From Thalassia testudinum (lineage: Eukaryota > Streptophyta > Magnoliopsida > Alismatales > Hydrocharitaceae), in NCBI GenBank assembly GCA_037157565.1, contig JAZHRO010000036.1, forward strand, positions 137,756,501 through 137,820,500: a DNA stretch of 64,000 nt, read 5' to 3'. A program made the translations under genes and the position numbers. Below are positions 20,719 through 30,156 of the stretch, in pieces (position 1 is the first letter of the stretch; every line of letters starts with the position of its first letter). The notes below the pieces were generated by a model. The model was not told the DNA's origin, did no database searches, and saw nothing but the letters and a program-made list of their open reading frames with translations.

Positions 20719-20871
20719 CCTAGGACATTGCATGAATCCTAGGAATGAGAAATATATGGAATGATAGTTCCTAGGTGTTGCATGAATCCTAGGGCCGAAA
20801 AACTAGATTGTATGATAGACCCTAGGATATGGCATGAATCCTAGGATGGAAAAACTAGTGGAATATATAAT
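20719..20871 (+). repeat. Three tandem 51-bp units in the element D 5' LTR
   Basis: Units begin with cctagg at 20719, 20770 and 20821. Each carries a second CCTAGG after gcatgaat. The same array occurs at 26579-26731 in the other LTR. Confidence 0.75.
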
Positions 20872-22195
20872 AATGCAGTCTTGGAAAAATGGAAAGGAAT
20901 ATATGAAACTGCCTGTAAATTGAGTTCACAGCTGCCTGTTATGAATAAAGAAACATGATTGGGATCATGGTTTGTAAGAACGTGAAACTGGAAAGTAAGA
21001 CATAAGATGTTATGGAACCCTACGGGGAAGTAGGAGTACAACTCCTGGAAAGCGAATGGAATAGAATTGGGGAAGTGAGCTGGCCCTTGAGTACGGAGTA
21101 CCAAGGAGAGCGACTGTCCCCCTGTTTAGTGCAGAGCTGAGCTAGCCACCCCAGGGACCCGGGGGTTAGGACTGGCCACTCTGTACCGACTTGTTGGCCC
21201 TCGTGTACGTAGTACCGAGGAGAGCTAGTAGTGTTAGGAGAGTACTAGCTACCCCACGGGCCCCGGGGTTCTGCTAGCCTCCTTCACCGACTTGTTAGGC
21301 CCACTAGGGCAAACCAGGGTAGTCAGGCGAGGGTGCGCGGACTGTGGAGGGGCAAGGCCCCGGTTTGGTTACTGTGGAGGGGTTGGACCCCTGTTACTGA
21401 GAGGGCTCTGCCCTGGTTCCGTGCTGTGCTTTGGGCGCACCCGTTAACGGAAACGACTGACCGCGTGCCAGTGCGGGCTAGCTACCTGTGCATTTATCGC
21501 GCGTGCCGTAGTCACCGTTACGTCTATCAGTGACCTTGGGGTGGTTGACTGAGGGTAGGATCACCACGGGGGACTCTCCCGGCCAGGAGAGCACCACGTG
21601 CTACTTCTACTTTTGGAAAAGACTGCAATCAAGATCGTTCCCACGAGGACATTCGAGATCAAGTAAAGGATCTGAGAAATAAATGAAATAGTGAGAAAAA
21701 TTGAAAGATGTGAATAAAGGAAGTAATAGAACATAACAGCTACTGTACACTCTACTGTTGCCTTTAGTTAGTTTGCCACTCTACTAAGCGTTTTGCTGAC
21801 GTGTTACACTCGTTACCTTTTTCAGGAGCAGGTGTTGAGCAGCCAGGGTCGGTGGCTGCAGAGGACGCTGGGCCGAGTAGGGTCCAGTAGAGTTACCACA
21901 GCCTTTTGTACCTCTTTTGTTTCTGTTCTAGTGAGTAGTTTTTGTTTCCGCTGTACCTTCTTTACCTGCAGTTTTTGTTATATGATAAATGCTGTTTTAC
22001 TGTTGTGGTGGTTCCTACTGTAGTAGTTTCTTTCCTTACTGCTGTACTTTCTTACTGTTAGTTATATTCATGCTGAATGTGGTTTACTTTACTGTCTTTT
22101 GGTTACTTCCTCGTTGGACGACTAGGTCTTGGGATTAGTCGAGTCGGTCCGGTTCTCGTGTCTCGTAGGGACTCGGGAATCGGGTCGTTACAAGA

Positions 22196-22213
22196 TGGTA
22201 TCAGAGCAAGGTC
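22196..22213 (+). other. Primer binding site of element D
   Basis: TGGTATCAGAGCAAGGTC begins 3 nt after the LTR. This is the standard plant primer site pairing with the 3' end of initiator Met-tRNA. Confidence 0.9.
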
Positions 22214-22371
22214 GTCCCGAGAAGTGAATCAACTGACTGGAAAATAACCAATTCACATGTTTATAGCTAGAGTAGCCACCACAACATATCTCTTGACATG
22301 AGCTCTTAGAAGTTTTGTTAGGTACCGTCTGTTTTGACGTTTCCGTTTTGTTTCGCGTCTCCTTGCAGAAG

Positions 22372-25293
22372 ATGCCTCGTCGCGGGACTGGCGAGACTGG
22401 CCGCGGGCGCGGCCGAGGGCGAGGTCGGCGAGGTGGACGTGCTGTCGTTGACGTCTCGGTGGACCAGCCACCACTCCCTGGCATCCAGGCCCAGGACCTC
22501 GCCAGACTGATACGGGATATTGTACGAGAGGAGATCCACCCACCGCCCCGAGCACCTCCTCCTGGGGTTGCAGAGGGGGAGTCCTCTGTGGGACCACGCG
22601 ACGGACGCGGCGCTGGACACGAGGGAGGGGATGGGCCCCTGCCACCCCCACCTTCCTCTGACACTTCTGTACACGAGGCACCTTCGCCTGGAGGTGCACC
22701 AGCACCTCCCCTACAGCGCCACTTCGAGCTTTTCGGACAGTTCCGGAAGCTGAAGCCCCCCTCCTTCAAGGGGGATGAGGACCCGACCGAGGCAGAGGAC
22801 TGGCTTGAGCAGCTGGAGAAGATCTTCGACACCCTTCGCCCCCCGGTGGAGTGCCGCATGGCCTTTGCCACGTACCAGCTGGAGAGTGCAGCACACCGGT
22901 GGTGGAGGGCGGTCCGGGGACAGGAGAGGGACGAGTCGACGTGGGACCAGTTCGTCACCCTCTTCTGCGAGCAGTACTTTCCCCAGACGTGGCAGGACCA
23001 GAGGAGGCGGGAGTTCCACACTCTCCGCCAAGGGACGATGACCGTGAGCGCGTACCGCACGCGTTTCTTAGAGCTGTCCCGCTTTCCAGCGACAGCGGTA
23101 GCCACTGAGGAGGAGCGCCTTTGGAGGTTCACCGAGGGGCTCCGGCCTGCGATCCGGGGGTATGTCAAACCCCTGAAGTTGCCGACGTTTTCGAGGGTGG
23201 TAGAGGCAGCTATGACTTACGAGGAGACCAACCCGTCCGCACGAGAGACCCACGGCGGGCGGAAGAGGCCCTTTCAGCCAGACTTCTCACAGGGCCGGCG
23301 AGAACGGAGACACGTGACATCCGCAGGAGAGCCGTCACGCTGTGCAGGGCCATCAGTGGCCTTTAGGGGCCCTCGACAGGGGCCAGTCGCCAGCACAGGA
23401 CCCCCGCCTAGCCGACAGCAGGGACTCACTGAGGGCGGGAGTCGGGTTCCCCTCTGCTACCAATGTTGCCAACCGGTCCACGTCAGGAGGGACTGCCCAT
23501 CTAAGGCAGGAGGTCAGCAGATACTTCCCGCGCAGAGCACGGGAGGGCGCACAGGAGGCCGCGGTTCCCAGGCGCGAGGAGGAGGACCGCAGTCGCGAGA
23601 AGGGTACCGGCCAGCACCTACCCGTCCGACGCAGAGTGTGGCCGCTTCGTCCGCACCTAGAGCTGAGGGGCGTATCAACGCCCTAACACACAGGGACGCC
23701 AGAGCTTCGGGATCCGTGGTAGCAGGTATGGTTTCAGTTTCTGGCAGACTCGTTTACACACTTTTCGATTCCAGCGCTACGCACTCATTTGTCGCAGCCA
23801 GTTTCGCAGTTAGTTTGGACCAGGATTATACACTGTTAGAGAATTCATTCATAATCAGAGGTCTGAGTGGTCAGCTGTTTGTAACTGAGGAGGTGTACAC
23901 AGGTTGCGAGGTCAGCATCGGGGGACATAGCCTGCCAGCTGACCTGATTATGATACAGATGGAGGACTTTGGAGTGATTCTGGGGATGGATTGGCTGTCC
24001 GCTTACCACGCCTTGGTATACTGTTTTGAGAGGAAGATTGTCTTCTCCATTCCGAAGTTGCCTTCTTTCGAGTTTCACGGGCAGCCAGTGGACGGAGGTT
24101 TCAGGTGCATTTCGGCACTTCGGGCGGCGAGACTTTTGAGCCAGGGGTGTGAGGGCTTCCTAGCTTGTGTGGTGGCAGAGCACAGCCCCGTGGCAGACTT
24201 CCAGAGCATCCCGGTGGTCAGAGAGTACCCCGACGTGTTTCCAGACGAGTTACCAGGACACGACGCAGTCTGGGTAATAGTGGATAGATTGACGAAGATG
24301 GCACGATTCTTGCCGATCCGAGTCACTTTGGGACCAGCACAGTTGGCAGAGAGGTATATCCGTGATGTGGTGCGACTACACGGAGTTCCGCGGGAGATCG
24401 TATCCGACAGGGATACCCGCTTTACGTCCCAGTTTTGGGCTGAGTTTCAGCAGGCTTTGGGGACGAGGTTGAGGTTTAGCATGGCTTACCACCCCCAGAC
24501 GGACGGACAGTTGGAACGCACGATACAGACACTTGAGGACCTTTTGCGTGCCTGTGTACTAGACTGGAGGGGCTCTTGGGAGGAGCACCTGCCCCTAGCG
24601 GAGTTTGCATACAACAACAGTTATCACACGAGCATCGGCATGGCTCCCTACGAGGCTCTGTACGGACGGAAATGCACGGCACCCTTGAGTTGGGTTGAGG
24701 TGGGGACCAAGTGGGAGGTTGGCCCCAGGTTGATCCAGCAGAGTCAGGAGGTAGTTGAGCAGATCCACAGACGACTCCGCACTGTCAAGAGCAGACAGAA
24801 GAGCTACGCAGATCGCAGACGCAGAGAGGTGCAGTTCGAGGTTGGGGACCATGTCTTCCTTCGTGTTTCGCCCATGAAGGGCTTACAGCGGTTTGGGGTG
24901 AGAGGGAAGCTCGCGCCGAGGTTCGTGGGGCCCTTTGAGGTCCTGGAGCGGGTTGGACCCGTTGCTTACAGACTTGCCCTTCCCCCGCAGCTTTCTGGTG
25001 TGCACGACGTGTTCCACGTGTCCAACCTCAGGAAGTACGTAGCCGATCCCAGCCACGTACTGAGTCACGAGAGCATCGAGGTGAGCGACGACCTGACCTA
25101 CCCAGAGCGGCCAGTGCAGATCCTAGACCGAGCCGTCCGCAGGTTGAGACGAAAGCAAGTACCCCTGGTAAAGGTTTTGTGGAGGAGCCAGCGGTACGAG
25201 GAGGCTACCTGGGAGCCTGAGGCGGCAATGCGGGAGCGGTACCCGGAGCTTTTCGCGGGTACGTCTTTTCGGACCGGCTTCGGTCCTCTTTGA
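22372..25293 (+). CDS. Gag-protease-integrase-chromodomain fusion lacking reverse transcriptase
   Basis: The start is the ATG at 22372 (MPRRGTGETG), just after a ctccttgcag sequence; the frame also extends upstream to a TTG at 22315. The product has 973 residues. Domains: Arg/Gly-rich N-terminus; retrotransposon gag at about 123-266; a CCHC-type knuckle at Cys362, Cys365, His370, Cys375, with the usual glycines replaced; a pepsin-like retroviral protease segment with Asp466-Ser-Ser-Ala where DSGA is usual; then at about 625-630 (near 24258) the frame jumps from the linker that normally precedes reverse transcriptase (DELPG) straight into the integrase core (HDAVW). Catalytic residues of integrase are present as Asp638, Asp679 and Glu715 (D-X35-E). 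A C-terminal integrase region and a chromodomain (about 912-961, ending WEPEAAMRERYPELF) follow. The integrase zinc-binding N-terminus, RNase H and polymerase are missing. Complete Tekay/Del polyproteins are roughly 500 residues longer. No internal stop. Confidence 0.92.
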   Translation: MPRRGTGETGRGRGRGRGRRGGRAVVDVSVDQPPLPGIQAQDLARLIRDIVREEIHPPPRAPPPGVAEGESSVGPRDGRGAGHEGGDGPLPPPPSSDTSVHEAPSPGGAPAPPLQRHFELFGQFRKLKPPSFKGDEDPTEAEDWLEQLEKIFDTLRPPVECRMAFATYQLESAAHRWWRAVRGQERDESTWDQFVTLFCEQYFPQTWQDQRRREFHTLRQGTMTVSAYRTRFLELSRFPATAVATEEERLWRFTEGLRPAIRGYVKPLKLPTFSRVVEAAMTYEETNPSARETHGGRKRPFQPDFSQGRRERRHVTSAGEPSRCAGPSVAFRGPRQGPVASTGPPPSRQQGLTEGGSRVPLCYQCCQPVHVRRDCPSKAGGQQILPAQSTGGRTGGRGSQARGGGPQSREGYRPAPTRPTQSVAASSAPRAEGRINALTHRDARASGSVVAGMVSVSGRLVYTLFDSSATHSFVAASFAVSLDQDYTLLENSFIIRGLSGQLFVTEEVYTGCEVSIGGHSLPADLIMIQMEDFGVILGMDWLSAYHALVYCFERKIVFSIPKLPSFEFHGQPVDGGFRCISALRAARLLSQGCEGFLACVVAEHSPVADFQSIPVVREYPDVFPDELPGHDAVWVIVDRLTKMARFLPIRVTLGPAQLAERYIRDVVRLHGVPREIVSDRDTRFTSQFWAEFQQALGTRLRFSMAYHPQTDGQLERTIQTLEDLLRACVLDWRGSWEEHLPLAEFAYNNSYHTSIGMAPYEALYGRKCTAPLSWVEVGTKWEVGPRLIQQSQEVVEQIHRRLRTVKSRQKSYADRRRREVQFEVGDHVFLRVSPMKGLQRFGVRGKLAPRFVGPFEVLERVGPVAYRLALPPQLSGVHDVFHVSNLRKYVADPSHVLSHESIEVSDDLTYPERPVQILDRAVRRLRRKQVPLVKVLWRSQRYEEATWEPEAAMRERYPELFAGTSFRTGFGPL

Positions 25294-25379
25294 GTTTGTT
25301 ATGGTTATTTGGACATCTTTTTCCCGCACCCTAGTTGGCGCAAGTTTCGGGGATGAAACTTCCTTTGAGTTTGTTATAT
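25294..25379 (+). other. 3' untranslated segment of element D
   Basis: Contains aagtttcggggatgaaact, a small inverted repeat typical of this chromovirus group just before the 3' LTR, followed by cctttgagtttgttatat. There is no classical purine tract directly at the LTR edge. The remnant F has a matching arrangement in minus orientation at 49214-49256. Confidence 0.6.
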
Positions 25380-28052
25380 TGTAACGAATGTGTGCCCCAG
25401 ACGTCTTTTAAGACGTCTGGGAGGTGGCTCAGACGTCGGACAAGACGTCTTGGATCACAACCAGACGTCTGATAAGACGTCTGGGATCGTTTCCAGACGT
25501 CTGGAAATCCGTTATTTTCGACACACGCGAGTCGCCTGCACGCCTGAGCGCGCAGACCGCATATTCCCTCTTTTTTTCTCTCTGCGGCTGCAGGCGGCCT
25601 GCCACCTCCTCTCTCCTCGCGCGGCCTTAAAAGGGCCACGCCTCCCCTCCCGTCTCCACAGTCTCCTCCTTCTTCTCCTTCCTGTGCGCGAGAGCGAGCG
25701 GACGCGAGGGCGGCAGCGACGGCCGCAGTGAGCACGGAGGTGCGGCGTGTGAGGGCGGAGCTCTGCCGTGAGGGCGAGCTCGCCGGAGCGGCTTGGCCGG
25801 CTGGCGGAGGGCGCAGGGGGCACGGAGCGACGCGGAGAGGGACCTGCTGCGGTCTGAGCAGCAGGAGCGCGAGGTGCGACGCGGGCGGCGTCGCGAGCGG
25901 AGGCCGAGCAGGGTTCTGATTCTGGAAAAATTTCCAGAATCAGACGTCTGGGTTGATAGCCAGACGGCAAGGTCGACGTCTGTAAGATCATACAGACGTC
26001 TGAAAGGTGAGTTTCCGCTTTCTCCTTCCTTCTTGTCGACTGACCGTACTGAGGGAGGGGGGTTGGCTGTGCGCAGGTTCGTTGATTCACCATCCTTTGC
26101 GAATCAGTCGTCTGGAAGTTTTACCAGACGGCGGGAGTGACCTACAGACGTCCGTATGGACCATCGGACGTCTGGGGTATAGGACAGACGTCCCCGCAGA
26201 CTTCTGGACGTCTGGGAAACCACGCTGAACAGGTAATTCTCTGATCCACCGTTTAAGACGTCTGGAAGGAGCTCCAGATGTCTGATTTTGCACAGTATCG
26301 TCTTTTTCGACCCGTTTAGGGCCCGTTCGGGCTCCGTTTTCCGCGATTCGAGTTGCGTTCTTTTCAGAAGTAATTCCTCTACCCGTCTACAGTAGCTATA
26401 CACTGTTTTGAGACACTCCTTGTGTTTGATCCTTGTGATAGGACCTCGTTCGGTTGCAGTCTTGAGAGTCGCGGAGGCGCGCGGGATTCCCGATCACGCC
26501 CCCATTGCTCCCGTTGTACTTGGTAGAGTGGCTTTAAGTATTAATAAAATTTGTTAAAGTCTGGAACCATAACTAGAACCTAGGACATTGCATGAATCCT
26601 AGGAATGAGAAATATATGGAATGATAGTTCCTAGGTGTTGCATGAATCCTAGGGCTGAAAAACTAGATTGTATGATAGACCCTAGGATATGGCACGAATC
26701 CTAGGATGGAAAAACTAGTGGAATATATAATAATGCAGTCTTGGAAAAATGGAAAGGAATATATGAAACTGCCTGTAAATTGAGTTCACAGCTGCCTGTT
26801 ATGAATAAAGAAACATGATTGGGATCATGGTTTGTAAGAACGTGAAACTGGAAAGTAAGACATAAGATGTTCTGGAACCCTACGGGGAAGTAGGAGTTCA
26901 ACTCCTGGAAAGTGAATGGAATAGAATTGGGGAAGTGAGCTGGCCCTTGAGTACGGAGTACCAAGGAGAGCGACTGTCCCCCTGTTTAGTGCAGAGCTGA
27001 GCTAGCCACCCCAGGGACCCGGGGGTTAGGACTGGCCACTCTGTACCGACTTGTTGGCCCTCGTGTACGTAGTACCGAGGAGAGCTAGTAGTGTTAGGAG
27101 AGTACTAGCTACCCCACGGGCCCCGGGGTTCTGCTAGCCTCCTTCACCGACTTGTTAGGCCCACTAGGGCAAACCAGGGTAGTCAGGCGAGGGTGCGCGG
27201 ACTGTGGAGGGGCAAGGCCCCGGTTTGGTTACTGTGGAGGGGTTGGACCCCTGTTACTGAGAGGGCTCTGCCCTGGTTCCGTGCTGTGCTTTGGGCGCAC
27301 CCGTTAACGGAAACGACTGACCGCGTGCCAGTGCGGGCTAGCTACCTGTGCGTTTATCGCGCGTGCCGTAGTCACCGTTACGTCTATCAGTGACCTTGGG
27401 GTGGTTGACTGAGGGTAGGATCACCACGGGGGACTCTCCCGGCCAGGAGAGCACCACGTGCTACTTCTACTTTTGGAAAAGACTGCAATCAAGATCGTTC
27501 CCACGAGGACATTCGAGATCAAGTAAAGGATCTGAGAAATAAATGAAATAGTGAGAAAAATTGAAAGATGTGAATAAAGGAAGTAATAGAACATAACAGC
27601 TACTGTACACTCTACTGTTGCCTTTAGTTAGTTTGCCACTCTACTAAGCGTTTTGCTGACGTGTTACACTCGTTACCTTTTTCAGGACCAGGTGTTGAGC
27701 ATCCAGGGTTGGCGGCTGCAGAGGACGCTGGGCCGAGTAGGGTCCAGTGGAGTTACCACAGCCTTTTGTACCTCTTTTGTTTCTGTTCTAGTGAGTAGTT
27801 TTTGTTTCCGTTGTACCTTCTTTACCTGCAGTTTTTGTTATATGATAAATGCTGTTTTACTGTTGTGGTGGTACCTACTGTAGTAGTTTCTTTCCTTACT
27901 GCTGTACTTTCTTACTGTTAGTTATATTCATGCTGAATGTGGTTTACTTTACTGTCTTTTGGTTACTTCCTCGTTGGACGACTAGGTCTTGGGATTAGTC
28001 GAGTCGGTCCGGTTCTCGTGTCTCGTAGGGACTCGGGAATCGGGTCGTTACA
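25380..28052 (+). repeat. 3' LTR of element D
   Basis: 2673 bp, TGTAACGAATG to GGTCGTTACA, with the same layout as the left LTR. GACGTC hexamers number about 15: two have decayed (for example near 26108 and 26277) and one differs in the other direction near 25977. Confidence 0.93.
26579..26731 (+). repeat. Three tandem 51-bp units in the element D 3' LTR
   Basis: Counterpart of 20719-20871, with starts at 26579, 26630 and 26681. Confidence 0.75.
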
Positions 28053-28057
28053 GCCTT
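28053..28057. repeat. Target site duplication of element D, right copy (gcctt)
   Basis: Matches 19512-19516 and directly follows the CA terminus at 28052. Confidence 0.9.
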
Positions 28058-29815
28058 CTATGAAGATAGGATGCAATATAGACATGAAGAAATTTTTGAG
28101 AAAATATTATGTCTGTGTAGGAACTGTTTCAATGGATTTGCACAGGATAGGAAAATAGTTCTAGAGCATGCGATCTGTAATGTTGGTTGCAGCATTGCAC
28201 GAATGGACTACACATGGAGAGGAACCAACACAAGATGGCACAGAGTACAATGGAAGTGGATGAGTCTGATGATGATAAAGACGATAATAATCAAATCGAT
28301 GATATCCTGCATGAGATGAGAGCGGATGATCCTGATATTGCAAATGATGAGGAAGCATTCAATAGTTGTAATCATTTTATGATGCAATAAGGCAGCTGAT
28401 GAGCCTATCGCACCTGGAATTAGTTCCATGGAGCATCTGTATTGGAAAGATCTCACAATACGTCACAACCTTGATGTGATACATATTGAGAAAAATGTCA
28501 TAGACAACATCTTAGACGTCTTGAACATAACAGAAAATCCAAAAGACACGTTAAGATCGAGAAATGACATGAAGGAATTGGGAATTCGTCCTGAGCTACA
28601 TGTCACCAATAGGGAGGAAATGTCACCAGCAATGTACAGTCTAAATCAAGGACAGAGGGATAGGATATTCTCCTTTTTGAAAGGAATTAGAGTTGCAGAT
28701 GGGTTTCCTTGACAGCTCTCGTAGTGTGTGAATGGAGATCAAAAGAAAATCAACGGATTGAAAAGCCATGATTCACATGTATACATGCAGATTTTGTTCC
28801 CGCTAGCTATTCGTGGAGTGTTGCCAGATCCAATGGTCGATCATTCATGGAGATGAGTCGATATTTTAGAGTCGTTTGCTTTAAAACTTTAAACTGTAAA
28901 ATGTTAGACTATTGGAATGATCAAATTGTCATCAGACTATGCAAAATGGAACAAATTTTCCCCCTAGCTTTCTTTGAACTCATGATTCATCTAACGCTAC
29001 ATCTTGTAAATGAAGCAAGAGTTGGTGGTCTGGTATAGTATAGATGGATGTATTCAGTTGAGCAGTTTTCGAAGAAGCTCAAAGATTATGTCTTAAATAA
29101 AATGATGCTAGAGGGGTCAATTGTTGAGGGTTACCTTATAGAAGAATGCATAAACTTCTATGCTTTGTACATGGATAATATTGACAACAGATTCAATCGA
29201 TTGGAGATGAATTTCGATTGGGGATACAACGAAATTAATGATGATTCCTTATTAATTTTTGATATGAGGGGAAGGTTGATCTCTGCATAGAATACAAAAT
29301 GATCAATTTAAAGGATCGGCAGTTAGCTCACTTGTATATCTTGAAACAAATTCCTGATGTCGATCTATTTTTCAATGAATTTAAACATTCTTCACCTCAT
29401 TCTATTTAAGAGTTGCAGTTCATTGATTGGTTTAAGTAGTGTGTATATTAGGTGAAAGAAAACAATGACCCATGTTGGTCAAATGACTTTGATTTAATAT
29501 GCGAAACTCCGTTGAGTTATGACATTATCATTCTGAGTACATAATTAATAGATTTAGATTCAGAATAAAGTCAATCGATGATAGAAAGGCATCGCAATAG
29601 CCTGGAGTTTTTGTGAGTTATGATATTGGAACAGGTTGTGATGGTTACTATGGAAAAATCACAGAGATTATCGAGGTGAGTTTCACTTACGACTGCAGGG
29701 TGATTTTATTTAAGTGTGATTGGTTTGATGTTTTCAAGGAAGGGATTGGTTTAAAAAATGATAACAAACATGGTTTTATCAGTTTGAATAAGAATTTTCA
29801 AATTCTTTAAATAGC
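28053..29815 (+). pseudogene. CACTA transposase (TNP2-type), remainder right of element D, internally deleted
   Basis: The frame broken at 19516 continues here through a CLCRNC motif, matching the Cys-containing Transpos_assoc domain, and on to an acidic linker near 28260-28385. Then, at 28428, the protein is already at the HNLDVIHIEKNV motif, which in TNP2 proteins lies at the end of the catalytic region, so most of the Transposase_21 domain is missing. After that come DUF4218-like sequence (FPLAFFELMIHLTLHLVNEA; RWMYSVEQF around 29044; EGSIVEGYLIEE) and DUF4216-like sequence at 29613-29810 (VILFKCDWFDV). Several stops and frameshifts separate these blocks. The gene cannot make an active transposase. 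Confidence 0.82.
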
Positions 29816-30156
29816 TGAACCATTCACACTAATCTGTCAAGTATCACAAGTTTTCTATGTGCCTAATAATACATGAATGGGTGGATTATGCCCGTAAAAA
29901 CTGTGCTTGGTGATTTCTTTGATGAAAAGAGGGATAGTGAACATTCTTTTCTAGTTGAAGCATATTAAGATTTTCCAGTAGAATTAGAAATAGGTTGCGG
30001 TGTAGTGGATATTGATGTTTAAGGTATAATAACTTTTACTTTGTAATGAAGTTAAAATCTTTTAGTTGTTTTTTAAAAAATTTATTGTTGTAATTTTTCT
30101 CATTTATCATATAAATTTGGTAATATGTTTAATTACTTTTTTTTATCAATGTGCAG

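Larger units (their letters stand above)
19517..22192 (+). repeat. 5' LTR of element D
   Basis: Starts TGTAACGAATG and ends GGTCGTTACA. The first 900 bp contain a dense array of GACGTC palindromes. Three tandem 51-bp units follow (20719-20871), then a GC-rich segment around 21090-21300 with two related blocks containing gtaccgaggagagc-type and accgacttgtt sequences. ORFs within it on both strands are duplicated in the other LTR and have no recognisable domains. Confidence 0.93.
19517..28052 (+). mobile_element. Element D: non-autonomous chromovirus (Tekay/Del-like Ty3-gypsy)
   Basis: An 8536-bp insertion with TG...CA termini, long LTRs (2676 and 2673 bp) and a perfect 5-bp duplication. A Met-tRNA type primer site follows the left LTR. 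The internal region is only 3187 bp and contains one ORF joining gag, a protease-like segment, integrase core and chromodomain; reverse transcriptase and RNase H are absent. The LTRs differ by eye at about 35 sites (about 1.3 percent), mostly C/T or G/A transitions as expected for methylated plant repeats. It interrupts the transposase gene of a CACTA element. Confidence 0.93.

Noticed and set aside
22188..23168. Long minus-strand ORF of 326 codons
   Set aside because: It is the antisense shadow of the gag part of the element D ORF, which has clear domains in the plus frame.
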